From: Cyanobacteria bacterium TGS_CYA1
GTDB taxonomy: Bacteria; Cyanobacteriota; Vampirovibrionia; Obscuribacterales; Obscuribacteraceae
Assembly: GCA_026129135.1 (NCBI GenBank)
Contig: JAHCIQ010000008.1
Location: 124,001 to 188,000 of the forward strand
DNA length: 64,000 bases
Reading direction: 5' to 3'
Both the position numbers and the translations under genes were made by a program. This document shows, in pieces, positions 53,582-63,099 of this stretch. Each line of letters opens with the position of its first letter. Within the stretch, counting starts at the first letter, position 1. Under the pieces are notes generated by a model that saw only the letters and a program-made list of their open reading frames with translations, had not been told where the DNA came from and ran no database searches.

Positions 53582-54280
53582 CTAGTTTGATTCGAATAAT
53601 TTTTTGGCTTGCTTGTCCAATTCACTGACATATTCTTCTGATACTTCGAATTTTTGCGCTACTTCGCTTTTGGTGCGACGTTCGCCATCGATAAAGCCCC
53701 AGAGCATTTTTAATATGCGTCTATCTAAACTTTTGAATTGACTTAGTTTGGACTGAATCTCGTTCCACGAAAGGTCGGTTGGGACATTCGAGGGTGGCGA
53801 AGGTTGGCTGAAATATCCTCTGCGATCACGATTTGGATGGCGAAGTTTTCGAAGAGCTTTTGCTTCTATTTGTCTAATGCGTTCTCTTGTTAGCCCGAAA
53901 AGTTCAGCAACCTCTGCCAGGGTTCTTGTCCTGCCGTCTTTTAAACCAAAACGAAGTTCTAAAATGCTGCGCTCTCGTGGATTGAGGTTGCCCATCACGT
54001 TTTGCAAGTCTTTTTTAAGCAGGTCTAGAGTGACTGACGAGGGTGAAACAGAGTCGCCCTTGTGTGCTGTGAATTCTAGAAGTGGAGCGGATTCATCGTC
54101 TTGGCAAGGTTCGTCGGAATCATCAGAGTCCTGTGATTCATCGCCTGAATAGCCTATTTTTGTGATTTTATTTTTGCCCGAGTCGTCGCCACCGTCACCT
54201 GAATATTCTGTGACTAACTTCAGTTTTGGTTTTTTATCGACTTCGTTTTCGTCGTCGCAATTATCGTCGTCATCGGCCAT
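53582..54280 (-). CDS. Acidic protein with two sigma region-4 like domains and no region 2
   Basis: This 232-residue protein begins with a strongly acidic ~85-residue segment ([18 protein letters not shown]). A sigma-70 region 4 follows: [51 protein letters not shown]. The last part ([29 protein letters not shown]) aligns with the first in spacing, suggesting a second helix-turn-helix. Region 2, needed to melt promoters and bind core strongly, is absent. It may be a regulator or decoy of sigma, which is inference. Confidence 0.82.
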   Translation of the reverse strand: MADDDDNCDDENEVDKKPKLKLVTEYSGDGGDDSGKNKITKIGYSGDESQDSDDSDEPCQDDESAPLLEFTAHKGDSVSPSSVTLDLLKKDLQNVMGNLNPRERSILELRFGLKDGRTRTLAEVAELFGLTRERIRQIEAKALRKLRHPNRDRRGYFSQPSPPSNVPTDLSWNEIQSKLSQFKSLDRRILKMLWGFIDGERRTKSEVAQKFEVSEEYVSELDKQAKKLFESN

Positions 54281-54308
54281 AAGATATTTATGCCCAGGTT
54301 TGACGAAT

Positions 54309-55868
54309 TTAGGTCAGGCTTTTCCAGTAGCGTCCGTCGCGGGCTAACAAATCGTCTGCGGATTTCGGACCGGAGGAGCCGGCAGCGTAGTTTGGAAAGT
54401 CTTTGGGTTTAGAGTTTTTCCAGTAATCGAGTACGCTGTCGACTGCTTGCCATCCAAGCTCAGCAGTGTCTCCACGCTGGAAGAGTGTGGCGTCGCCAAT
54501 CATACAATCGTACAAAAGGGTCTCGTAGCCGGTGTTTACTGCCTGACCAAAATATTGCTTGTAGTCGAAAGTCATTTTGACCGGACTTATAGCAATATTT
54601 GGACCAGGAATTTTGGCATCGAGTGAAATCGATATACCTTCTTCTGGTTGAATATTGATTATCACCTGGTTAGAGCGAACATTGGTGCAGTCGGCTTGTT
54701 CGAAGAGCGAAATGGGAGCTTTCTTGAATGTGACTACAATTTCAGAGCGCTTTTGGGGAAGTGCTTTGCCTGTGCGAATATAAAAAGGAACTCCAGCCCA
54801 ACGCCAGTTTTCGATACCGAATTTTAGAGCCACAAATGTTTCTGTATTCGAGTCTGGGCGAACTTTTGGTGATTCGCGATAACTGGGTACCGCTTCGCCT
54901 TTAATTTTGCCGGCACCATATTGACCGCGCACTGCTTTTAGTACCACATCATCGCCTTCTATAGGGCGAAGACATTGCAGAACTTTTGCTTTTTCGTTTC
55001 TGACTGAATCGGCGGCAAAAGATGTCGGAGGTTCGATTGCTGTCATAGTGAGCAATTGCAAGAGGTGATTGGGCACCATATCGCGAAGCGCACCGGCATT
55101 GTCATAAAAATTGCCGCGATTTTCTACGCCGACAACTTCGGATACTGTAATTTGAACATGATCGATGTATCTATTGTTCCAGAGCGGTTCTATCAGACCA
55201 TTGGCAAAGCGGAAGACCAAAATATTCTGGACTGTTTCTTTGCCAAGATAGTGATCGATTCGATAAATCTGGCTTTCTTTGAGCGATGAAAGCAAGCTTG
55301 CATTGAGAGTTTTTGCTGATTGCAAATCCTCGCCGAATGGTTTTTCTACGATAACGCGACGCCATTTTCCATCGGTCTCTTGTGTCAGTCCTGCTTCTGA
55401 AAGACTGTGCACGATAGAAGCGAAATAATCAGCTCCAGTTGCCAGATAAAAGAGCACATTTCCTCTGGCGCTCACAGCTTGATCGACTTCAGGAAGCTTG
55501 TCTTTTAGTTTTTGATAGACATTTTGATCGTCGAAATTGCCTCGAATATAATGGATGTTGTTTTTTATTTTTTCCCATTTTTCCGGCGACACCGCACGAG
55601 TAGCATATTTACTCAGGTCTTCGGTAATGTCTTTGCGGAATTGCTCTGTGTCCTTGTCGGCGCGTGCGATACCTATAATGGCAAAATTGTCAGAGAGCAG
55701 ATTTGCTTCGACAAGATTATAGATAGCGGGGACAAGCAACCTTTTGGTAAGGTCGCCTGCCGCGCCGAATACTACAAATACGCACGGGTCAGCTTTTGGA
55801 TGCACTCCAGAAGCTTCCTTGCATGCTGGGTCATGACTTAAGAGCTGGCTGTTCAACGTGACCTCCAA
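54309..55868 (-). CDS. zwf: Glucose-6-phosphate 1-dehydrogenase
   Basis: The first enzyme of the oxidative pentose phosphate path, making NADPH; 519 residues. The nucleotide motif [21 protein letters not shown] is near residue 31. The substrate motif [13 protein letters not shown] is near 200. The final segment ending YWKSLT is usual. Its 5' end overlaps gnd by 38 bases. An N-terminal extension of about 25 residues precedes the fold. Confidence 0.96.
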   Translation of the reverse strand: MEVTLNSQLLSHDPACKEASGVHPKADPCVFVVFGAAGDLTKRLLVPAIYNLVEANLLSDNFAIIGIARADKDTEQFRKDITEDLSKYATRAVSPEKWEKIKNNIHYIRGNFDDQNVYQKLKDKLPEVDQAVSARGNVLFYLATGADYFASIVHSLSEAGLTQETDGKWRRVIVEKPFGEDLQSAKTLNASLLSSLKESQIYRIDHYLGKETVQNILVFRFANGLIEPLWNNRYIDHVQITVSEVVGVENRGNFYDNAGALRDMVPNHLLQLLTMTAIEPPTSFAADSVRNEKAKVLQCLRPIEGDDVVLKAVRGQYGAGKIKGEAVPSYRESPKVRPDSNTETFVALKFGIENWRWAGVPFYIRTGKALPQKRSEIVVTFKKAPISLFEQADCTNVRSNQVIINIQPEEGISISLDAKIPGPNIAISPVKMTFDYKQYFGQAVNTGYETLLYDCMIGDATLFQRGDTAELGWQAVDSVLDYWKNSKPKDFPNYAAGSSGPKSADDLLARDGRYWKSLT

Positions 55869-56808
55869 ACTGGTTACGCATAGCTGAAAGTAATTTTTCG
55901 CCGAAGCTATGCTCCTGACGTGAGCGGAATCTGGTGAAAAGTGAAGCGGCTAAGACATTGGCTGAAACACCTTCTTCGATAGCTGCCTGCACAGTCCATC
56001 TGCCTTCGCCAGAATCTTGCACGCTTCCGGTGAAATTAGAAAGCGAGGGATTTTCGGTGAGGGCGCGTGCGCTCAAATCTAAAAGCCACGAGCCAACGAC
56101 GCTTCCGCGTCTCCAGAGCTCCGCCACTGATTCTAACTGGAAATCGAAATGTTCTTTCTGATCCAGATTGCCTGCATTTTTGAGAATATCGAATCCTTCT
56201 GCATATGCTTGCATGATTCCATATTCGATACCATTGTGGACCATTTTGACGAAGTGACCTGCACCCGAAGGTCCGCAGTGCAAATAGCCTTTTTCTGCTG
56301 ATCCCAGTTTGTCTGCACCAGGAGTGCGGTCGATGTTACCAACACCAGGAGCGAGCGTAGCGAAAATAGGATCGAGATACTTAACTGCTACTTCGGGACC
56401 GCCAATCATTAAACAGTAACCGCGCTCTAATCCCCATACACCGCCAGAGGTGCCGACATCGAGATACTGAATTCCTTTTTTGCCGACCTGTTCTGCACGA
56501 ACGGCATCTTCTTTGTACATTGAATTGCCGCCATCGATGATGATGTCGCCAGCTTCAAAGTGCTTGGCCAGTTCATCAACCATGTCCTGGGTTGCCTGTC
56601 CGGCTGGAACCATGACCCATGCGCATCTTGGCTTCGAAAGCTTCTTGGCAAGATCTGCTATATCTTTGGCGCCAATGGCACCTTCTTTTTCTAGCTCTTT
56701 TACTTTGTCAGGAGTGCGGTTAAACACTACGCACTCATGCCCGTTTTTCATTAGACGACGCACGATATTGGCGCCCATGCGGCCAAGACCAATCACTCCG
56801 ATCTGCAT
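55831..56808 (-). CDS. gnd: 6-phosphogluconate dehydrogenase, decarboxylating (short type)
   Basis: This 325-residue NAD(P)-dependent enzyme is of the shorter GndA/YqeC class. It has [17 protein letters not shown] at the N-terminus, the [11 protein letters not shown] and [23 protein letters not shown] motifs and [18 protein letters not shown] with the catalytic Lys/Asn. It overlaps zwf by 38 bases, so the two are coupled and together make NADPH and pentose. Confidence 0.95.
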   Translation of the reverse strand: MQIGVIGLGRMGANIVRRLMKNGHECVVFNRTPDKVKELEKEGAIGAKDIADLAKKLSKPRCAWVMVPAGQATQDMVDELAKHFEAGDIIIDGGNSMYKEDAVRAEQVGKKGIQYLDVGTSGGVWGLERGYCLMIGGPEVAVKYLDPIFATLAPGVGNIDRTPGADKLGSAEKGYLHCGPSGAGHFVKMVHNGIEYGIMQAYAEGFDILKNAGNLDQKEHFDFQLESVAELWRRGSVVGSWLLDLSARALTENPSLSNFTGSVQDSGEGRWTVQAAIEEGVSANVLAASLFTRFRSRQEHSFGEKLLSAMRNQFGGHVEQPALKS

Positions 56809-56860
56809 AAGCTTCTCCTTCTACGCCTGCAAAGACTGGCATTTTAGCACTGTAAATCGC

Positions 56861-57586
56861 TTAGAGATCCAGCTCAGCCAATGATTTAATGCTTTGATGC
56901 TCGTTTTGACGTTGTGGAGCGTTGCCGTCTCTGATCACTAGAATTGTTTGCACACCGGCTTCTCGTGCAGCGTCTAGTTCGTCTACGATATCGCTCAGGA
57001 AAAGAATTTTCGAGGGGGCGAAGTCTAGAGCCTTGCTGATGTTTTTATAGCTCGAAGATTCTTTTTTGCCACCACTTGTAGTATCGAAGTGAGAATCGAG
57101 ATATTTGCTCATATCGCCAAATTTGGTGTAAGCGAAAAATATTTTTTGGGCGCCGATGCTTCCCGAAGAATAAATAGAGATATTCTTGCCGTCTTTGTCC
57201 CACGATGAAAGAGCGTCTGGAACGTCTGCAAAAAGCTCAGACATGAGCACGCCATTATCATACCCATCTTTCCAGATGATGCCTTGTAACTCTTTGAGAC
57301 CGGTTGCTTTAACGTCTGCATCCATCAATCGATTGACTTCAGACAAGACTACTTCTATAGGTTCGCCTGTTTTGAGCCAGTCTTCTTTACTGGTGAAACC
57401 AGCATCGCGTGCCATGTAATCCAAAGCCTTTTGCACCGAGGGCTGGTCGAAGTTTTTGTGCAAGAAATCGCTTGCGTACTTGCGCGCGAAAGGAAAAAGA
57501 ACCTCGTACACGTAAGAGACAGGCGAAACTGTTCCTTCGATATCTAGCAAGATAGATTCTATAGAATTCGGCGAGTTTAATTTCAT
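56861..57586 (-). CDS. mtnC: Enolase-phosphatase MtnC (acireductone synthase)
   Basis: This HAD-family enzyme of 241 residues in methionine salvage has the HAD nucleophile motif in LLDIEGTVSPVSYV, where the Asp is followed by Glu-Gly-Thr as in MtnC. SSGSIGAQKIFF and ILFLSDIVDELDAA are HAD motifs II and IV. ATG 57586 overlaps the mtnD stop (ATGA). Confidence 0.94.
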   Translation of the reverse strand: MKLNSPNSIESILLDIEGTVSPVSYVYEVLFPFARKYASDFLHKNFDQPSVQKALDYMARDAGFTSKEDWLKTGEPIEVVLSEVNRLMDADVKATGLKELQGIIWKDGYDNGVLMSELFADVPDALSSWDKDGKNISIYSSGSIGAQKIFFAYTKFGDMSKYLDSHFDTTSGGKKESSSYKNISKALDFAPSKILFLSDIVDELDAAREAGVQTILVIRDGNAPQRQNEHQSIKSLAELDL

Positions 57587-58131
57587 CCTTGCACCGAACT
57601 GAAACAAAGCGGCGAATAGAGCTTATCCACTGCATCTTCCAGATAGTGCGGTGCCCATCCGGAAGCATCTTGAAATAAACGAATAGTCTTGATGCTTTTT
57701 TCCTGGCACAAATTGAACCAGTGTCGAGTTCCTTCAGGAACGTTGATCAAGTCACCTGCTTCCATTTCCACCGAGAAAACTGGTGCGTCGACGGGGTTTA
57801 TGTGGAAAATGCCACGTCCTGAAATTACGAATCGAACTTCGTCTTCTGAATGTGTATGTTCGACGCAGAATTTGGCAAGCATGGCATCGAGTCCAGGCGT
57901 TTCGGGAGAAACGTTAATAATGTCTGCTGTAACGAATCCGCCTCTCAACGAAAGCATCTCGATTTCGGGCTTGAACAATTCAAGAATTTCTTCGTTCGAG
58001 ACAGTCTGTGATGGCAGTCTCGATGCGACATCCCAGTGTTCGAACCACATGGAGTATGGCTTTACGTATGCCTTGATTTCGGCTGGGTCTGTCAAAGTGA
58101 GATTCTTTTCTGGAACGTTCAGTTTTGCCAT
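57583..58131 (-). CDS. mtnD: Acireductone dioxygenase MtnD
   Basis: This metal-dependent dioxygenase of the cupin fold has 182 residues. EHTHSEDEVRFV supplies the HxHxxxE metal ligands and GTRHWFN the third His. It makes the keto acid precursor of methionine (or a shunt product, depending on the metal). It follows mtnB with a 2-base gap and overlaps mtnC. Confidence 0.95.
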   Translation of the reverse strand: MAKLNVPEKNLTLTDPAEIKAYVKPYSMWFEHWDVASRLPSQTVSNEEILELFKPEIEMLSLRGGFVTADIINVSPETPGLDAMLAKFCVEHTHSEDEVRFVISGRGIFHINPVDAPVFSVEMEAGDLINVPEGTRHWFNLCQEKSIKTIRLFQDASGWAPHYLEDAVDKLYSPLCFSSVQG

Positions 58132-58133
58132 GA

Positions 58134-58778
58134 TTAAAAGCCCGATTTCAGTAGTACTTCAAATAAGAATTCATAACCTTCTATATGACGTTTGGCTTCG
58201 CTCAGATCTTTGCCCCAGGCATAAAGTCCATGACCGGCTATGAGAAAGCCTTTTGGAAGCGAGTCATAATTCTGGTCGACTAACTTGGACAGTGCCACCA
58301 TGTCTTGCGAATTTGCAAAAATGGGAAGCTTGATGCAAGTTTCGTGCGAGACTTTCATATTATCAAGACTGATTGCTTTGATCATTTCAAAGCCCTGAAT
58401 TTCCAGATGCCCTTTTGAGCAATATTTGTTCGACAATACTGTAGAAGCTACAGAGTGAGTGTGAAGGACGGCTCCAACACCGGGTCTTGCAGCAATGGCT
58501 GTATGCAATAGGGTTTCGGCAGATTGTTTGTGTTCACTATTTTGGGCATCAATCAAATCGCCATTTGCATCTACTGTGACAAAATCATTTTCGCAAAGAA
58601 ATTGTTTGTCTTTTCCGCTAGCGGTTATGAGCACTCTGAGCGGGTCTTTGGACAAGACCATGCTGTAATTGCTCGAAGTCGCAAGCGACCAATTTTTTGC
58701 GTAAAATAAATGCGACAAAGCAACAATGTCGGCTTTGTTTTTATGCAGGTTTGTATCTGTTTGTTTGAAGTCGAGCAT
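58134..58778 (-). CDS. mtnB: Methylthioribulose-1-phosphate dehydratase MtnB
   Basis: This class II aldolase-type enzyme of about 214 residues has NWSLATSSNYSM, ITASGKDKQFL, VLHTHSVAST and IAGHGLYAWGKDL, including the zinc-ligand histidines. I use ATG 58778, with GGAG upstream; a longer frame from GTG 58814 lacks support. It leads the mtnB-mtnD-mtnC run. MtnA and MtnK, needed upstream in the path, are not in this window. Confidence 0.93.
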   Translation of the reverse strand: MLDFKQTDTNLHKNKADIVALSHLFYAKNWSLATSSNYSMVLSKDPLRVLITASGKDKQFLCENDFVTVDANGDLIDAQNSEHKQSAETLLHTAIAARPGVGAVLHTHSVASTVLSNKYCSKGHLEIQGFEMIKAISLDNMKVSHETCIKLPIFANSQDMVALSKLVDQNYDSLPKGFLIAGHGLYAWGKDLSEAKRHIEGYEFLFEVLLKSGF

Positions 58779-58838
58779 AGCCCCAGGCTCCAATTGGTCC
58801 AAAGATCCTACCACAGTAATTATTGAGCCGGTTCTGGT

Positions 58839-59840
58839 TTAATGTTCGACCGTTAAAACAACTTTTCCACTGGTCTGGCGAGTTTCAACCAGATTTTGGG
58901 CTTTGCCTGCAAGCTGGAGTGGAAATGTTTCGCCGATGCGCAAATTGAGCCATTTTTGCTCTATGCCTTCAAGCACGGCATTTGCTCGCATGCGCATTTC
59001 AGCCCCATTTTGCATGAAGCAGCCAAGTGATCCCCCGTGAAGAGTTATTGATTTTTGTTGCAAAACATTGGGTGAAATAGGTTCTGCACGACCAGAGGCG
59101 GAGCCGAAAATGGCTATGTGCCCTCGCATGCGCACGGCTTCCAGATCTTTTTCGAAAGTGGTTTTACCGACACCGTCGATGATGTAGTCGACACCTTTAT
59201 TGTCGGTGTAATTTTTGCATTCTTCGACGAAATCCTGACTGGTATAAAGAATGACCTTGTCGCAACCAGCTTCTCGTGCCAGTGTTGCTTTGTCTTCAGT
59301 AGACGTGGTTCCGATTACTTTTGCGTTCAGGTGATGAGCCCACTGACACAGTAAGAGCCCCATGCCACCGGCCGCTGCGTGAATAAGCACGGTAGACCCA
59401 GGTTCTATTTTGTAGAATTCGAAAATCAGATAATGCGCGGTCATGCCTTGCAAAGGAAAAGCAGCACCTTGCTCGAATGAAAGTTTTTCGGGAAGTGGAA
59501 TCAATAAATCAGCACAAACGTTTGCATATTGGCTGTAGGCGCCAGAGCGGTGCGCACAAAAGGCCACGCGGTCTCCAGGCTTGAAGTCTTTGACCGAACT
59601 GCCTACTGCATCGACTAAGCCTGCGCCTTCGCGACCGACTGTGTATGGAGTGGGGACCTGGTAACTGCCACGTCTTTCATAAATGTCGATGAAATTGATA
59701 CCAGCAGCCATTATTTTTACCCGCACTTCGTGGGCTTGTGGTGGTGGAAGTTCTATTTCTTCAAATTGCAGAACGGATTGATCACCTGTGCTGCAAGCTC
59801 TTATGGCGCGACATTTGATGCCTGTTTCAGTCGTTGTCAT
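58839..59840 (-). CDS. Zinc-independent quinone oxidoreductase (MDR family)
   Basis: This NADPH-dependent reductase of 333 residues has the GREGAGLVDAVGSSV segment and an AAAGGMGLLLCQWAHHLNAKVIGTTST nucleotide-binding motif typical of quinone oxidoreductase/zeta-crystallin. No zinc-ligand cysteine set is seen. It overlaps the end of the kinase gene by 14 bases on the same strand, so it may belong to that transcript. Confidence 0.9.
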   Translation of the reverse strand: MTTTETGIKCRAIRACSTGDQSVLQFEEIELPPPQAHEVRVKIMAAGINFIDIYERRGSYQVPTPYTVGREGAGLVDAVGSSVKDFKPGDRVAFCAHRSGAYSQYANVCADLLIPLPEKLSFEQGAAFPLQGMTAHYLIFEFYKIEPGSTVLIHAAAGGMGLLLCQWAHHLNAKVIGTTSTEDKATLAREAGCDKVILYTSQDFVEECKNYTDNKGVDYIIDGVGKTTFEKDLEAVRMRGHIAIFGSASGRAEPISPNVLQQKSITLHGGSLGCFMQNGAEMRMRANAVLEGIEQKWLNLRIGETFPLQLAGKAQNLVETRQTSGKVVLTVEH

Positions 59841-61992
59841 CTTCCTTCTCTTTTTCTCGTTCTCTTAAGATTGCTGCGTAGTCTGGTGTGTGTCCCATTT
59901 CTTGTGCTTTCTTCTTGATTGCTGCAGCTTCAGCCGTTTTGCCGACTTGTTGCAATAAATTGGAATAGCTTATATAGAAATTTGCCAGTTCGAATTTGCT
60001 TATTTCTTTATTCTTTTCAGCAAGTTTAATAGCCGTTTCGAGTGTTTTTCCTGCATCATCGGGATTGCCATAATCGCGCTGCCATTGTCCCAGACGAAGT
60101 AAGGCACGCAGATAATCCAAATCATCGTGCAGCTCCATTCTTTTATGTTTGGTGCAATATCCGCTTATGACAAAAGCGTCTTCGTATAACCGTCTTGCCT
60201 TAATTTCATCGATACGGTCCAGGAGCATCAAAAAGTCTGCGCGCTCTAGTTTGAGTGGTGCCAGTCCATGAAATCTCACTCCGTAGAGTTTGGTCAGGAC
60301 ACGCTCTCCCAGATCGAGCAACTTATATTCAAGTTCGAAGGAATAAACTTCTTCGAGGCTTCTTGCCACAGCGATAATTTTAGTTACCGAACCAGACCAG
60401 TTCAATTTGCTGTCAGACATGTGAGTGCGAACCGATTCACCGTTTGCTTCGAGCTGTTTTATATAATTCTCGGTTTCAGTGAGCGATTGGATCAAACGTT
60501 TGCCGCGGTTTTCATACTCTTCTGTATAAAGATCGTACATTTTAGTTTGAACTGCTTCTTGCTCCTTTATTCTTCCCTGTCGAACATATAAGTTGTTCAA
60601 GCTCTTCATTGTTTCGAACTTGCGCGAAAAGCCACCTATATTGTGGTCGAGATCCTTCATGGCAATGTTCATCAGTTTTTCTGACAATCCATAATTGCCG
60701 CTATTAGTTGCCCAGTTACTTGCAGTCATGAGTAATTGCCAGTATGTTTTGGCCACAGGAGAGCCAGGATCTTCTTCTGGACCTGGATACAAAAATAAGA
60801 AGAGGAGCAAAAATAAAAGACCCACGCTTGAAGCGATACCAAGTTTAGTGCGCGATTCTTTTAGAATGCGTCTTATAGCACGAGGGCGGCGACTGTCTAC
60901 CACCGTTTTTTGTTTTGAAGTCGGAACCAGAGCTGCGGCACCGCCACCACTTTTCTGCTGTGACGACTCCACCAATTGATTTAGTTTTACGATTACAGTT
61001 CCGGTCTGGCTTGATATAGGCGACGCGCCAGTTTCAGGAAGAGCGTGCAGAACTTCCGAAACTGTTTGGTAACGGTGATTTACCTTTTTCTCAAGACAGG
61101 TCTGAACTACTTGTTCCAGTTCTTTTGAAATTTTTACGTGGGGATTGGTTTCTCTAAATGGTGGCGCTTGCTCGTTCAAGTGCAAGTTCATCGTATCCAT
61201 TGGTGTGTCGCCGGCAAATGGTGGCATGCCGGTCAAAATTTCGTACATTACACAACCAAGAGAATAAATGTCTGATCGGTAATCGAGTTTGCTTGCGGTC
61301 CATTGCTCGGGGCTCATATAGAGCGGACTTCCAAATATGTCGCCAGTCTTGGTCAGTCCTTGCGAAGCGGCGCCATCGGAGGGAAGTATTTTGGCAATGC
61401 CGAAATCGACTATGCGCACGAGTACCGAACCATCATCGTCGGCAGTCAAAACCAAGTTGGCTGGCTTCAAATCGCGATGTACGATTCCTTTGTTGTGAGC
61501 GTGGACGAGACCGCGACAAATCTGTCTGAACATGTCCAGAGCTTCAGCTTCTGGAATAGGACCGCTCATGTCTAAAATTGCCGAAAGCGACGAGCCAACC
61601 AGATAGTCCATGGCAAGATAGGCTTCGCCAGTCGAAGTGATACCAAAATCGTACACAGTGATAATGTTCGGGTGAGATAAACTCGCTGCGGCTTTTGCTT
61701 CCTGGGAGAATCGCTGTACGCTAGTAGGATCGGAAACCAGCTGGGGATGCAATAGTTTGAGCGCCACTATGCGATCCATGTAAGTTTGCTTGGCTTTATA
61801 TACGGTGCTCATTCCGCCTTTACCAAGTACGGATTCTATAAGATATTTGTCTGCGAAAACTTTGCCGATGAGCGCTTCTGTAGCTATCGCAACGAGTTCG
61901 GTATTATCGTCAGGGCAGTAGCGAATCTCTTCTGTAAAACGGCGCGCGCAAGTTAGACAGAAAACCTTTTCCGATTTGCCCGAGTTAGTCAT
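59827..61992 (-). CDS. PknB-type Ser/Thr kinase, long form with TPR-like tail
   Basis: This 721-residue kinase follows the same plan as the one at 17658-19418. An N-terminal CLTC...CPDD element (residues 12-29) precedes a kinase domain (about 50-320) with GKGGMS, Lys79, Glu98, HRDLKPAN (172-179), DFG (196-198) and GSPLYMSPEQ. A basic linker, one membrane span (about 384-403) and an external ~300-residue helical region with TPR-like repeats follow. The signal sensed is unknown. Confidence 0.92.
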   Translation of the reverse strand: MTNSGKSEKVFCLTCARRFTEEIRYCPDDNTELVAIATEALIGKVFADKYLIESVLGKGGMSTVYKAKQTYMDRIVALKLLHPQLVSDPTSVQRFSQEAKAAASLSHPNIITVYDFGITSTGEAYLAMDYLVGSSLSAILDMSGPIPEAEALDMFRQICRGLVHAHNKGIVHRDLKPANLVLTADDDGSVLVRIVDFGIAKILPSDGAASQGLTKTGDIFGSPLYMSPEQWTASKLDYRSDIYSLGCVMYEILTGMPPFAGDTPMDTMNLHLNEQAPPFRETNPHVKISKELEQVVQTCLEKKVNHRYQTVSEVLHALPETGASPISSQTGTVIVKLNQLVESSQQKSGGGAAALVPTSKQKTVVDSRRPRAIRRILKESRTKLGIASSVGLLFLLLFLFLYPGPEEDPGSPVAKTYWQLLMTASNWATNSGNYGLSEKLMNIAMKDLDHNIGGFSRKFETMKSLNNLYVRQGRIKEQEAVQTKMYDLYTEEYENRGKRLIQSLTETENYIKQLEANGESVRTHMSDSKLNWSGSVTKIIAVARSLEEVYSFELEYKLLDLGERVLTKLYGVRFHGLAPLKLERADFLMLLDRIDEIKARRLYEDAFVISGYCTKHKRMELHDDLDYLRALLRLGQWQRDYGNPDDAGKTLETAIKLAEKNKEISKFELANFYISYSNLLQQVGKTAEAAAIKKKAQEMGHTPDYAAILREREKEKEDDND

Positions 61993-62105
61993 GTATATCC
62001 GACCTTGAGCCCTTTAATTCAGTACTTGCCTGCACAATTCTACTTGAGATATAGAAACTATGGAATATTCCCATCAAAAGCCGAATGTCAAGCGCGCGTG
62101 ACAAC

Positions 62106-62133
62106 TTGTATTGATTCTCTTATAAGTTATTAT
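62106..62133 (+). promoter_or_regulatory. Candidate promoter of the tandem secreted-protein genes
   Basis: TTGTAT (62106-62111) and TATTAT (62128-62133) with 16 bases between fit a sigma-70 promoter. They lie about 30 bases upstream of the first gene of the pair at 62164. Confidence 0.45.
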
Positions 62134-62163
62134 TTGGTAGTTACTGGGGGGTGACAGCTCAAA

Positions 62164-63099
62164 TTGAAAATTAAGGCATTAAAATGTCTTTTGTCTTTAG
62201 GCTTTGCTCTTTTGGTTGGCGGAGCGGTTGAAGCTAAGTCATCCAAAGAATATATCGATATTCAGATTACTCCCACGCGTAATCCTGCTGCTGAGGCTAA
62301 TAACGAGCTCAGAGCAGACGCAGCTGAGATTGCAGATTTGCTCAACATAAGACCAGTGGTTGAAATGTTGCGAACCCATCAGCGCTCGGGCAAAGATATG
62401 TGCGAAGCTCCTAAGGATTTGCAAAGCGCGCGACTCATGTGTTTGTGGCGCATGTTCGTCGCTTCTGAAGAAGTGCGCAAAGTGGTGGCACAAATAAATT
62501 TCGATATTGCAGTCAACAATGTGCATTTAGAAACGCTCACTAACAGAAAGCGACTGACCAATAACCTGATCAATACTTTCAACTTTACCCAGAGCGGTGT
62601 GCTTGGCATTGTCAAAAACTCGCTTGCAATTGCCGCTGTTTATCCTATTTTTCGTCAAGAAATTGCTATGACCAGTTTTGGAATGAGTGGTTGTTTGCCC
62701 ATCATCAACATGTATGCTCCTAATTTGATTTACAGAAGAACCACTGATGGAGCCAATATGCTTTCACACGTAACCGATCCTGGTTACAAGCCTGCATATG
62801 CCAATCAAAGCTATTTGTGGAAATATTTCAATTCGCCTATTCCTGGAAGCGCATCTAAAGAACCTCGTCGCGAGATAATTTTGAAGCACTGGGAAGCAAT
62901 CAAGGGACTTTCAGCCACTAACGAAAAACAAAAAGACCTGATGGATGGAACCAACGAAAAGACAGTCCATGAAGGATTGAAAACTGTCGGTCAACGTATC
63001 GAGATTTTGCACGATTTCAAGACCCACATAGAAGAATTTGATGGAGCCTTGTTCGAGCTTCATCAGGCGATCACAAATATTCAACCAGGAGAAAAATAA
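62164..63099 (+). CDS. Secreted protein, paralogue 1 of a tandem pair
   Basis: This 311-residue protein starts at TTG 62164; a run of six Gs lies 13-18 bases upstream. A signal peptide ends GAVEA (about residue 24). The middle has LLNIRPVVEMLRTHQ and a conserved-looking helical block followed by SGVLGIVKNSLAIAAVYPIF, a hydrophobic stretch. It shares its layout with the next gene. No family is recognised. Confidence 0.65.
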   Translation: MKIKALKCLLSLGFALLVGGAVEAKSSKEYIDIQITPTRNPAAEANNELRADAAEIADLLNIRPVVEMLRTHQRSGKDMCEAPKDLQSARLMCLWRMFVASEEVRKVVAQINFDIAVNNVHLETLTNRKRLTNNLINTFNFTQSGVLGIVKNSLAIAAVYPIFRQEIAMTSFGMSGCLPIINMYAPNLIYRRTTDGANMLSHVTDPGYKPAYANQSYLWKYFNSPIPGSASKEPRREIILKHWEAIKGLSATNEKQKDLMDGTNEKTVHEGLKTVGQRIEILHDFKTHIEEFDGALFELHQAITNIQPGEK

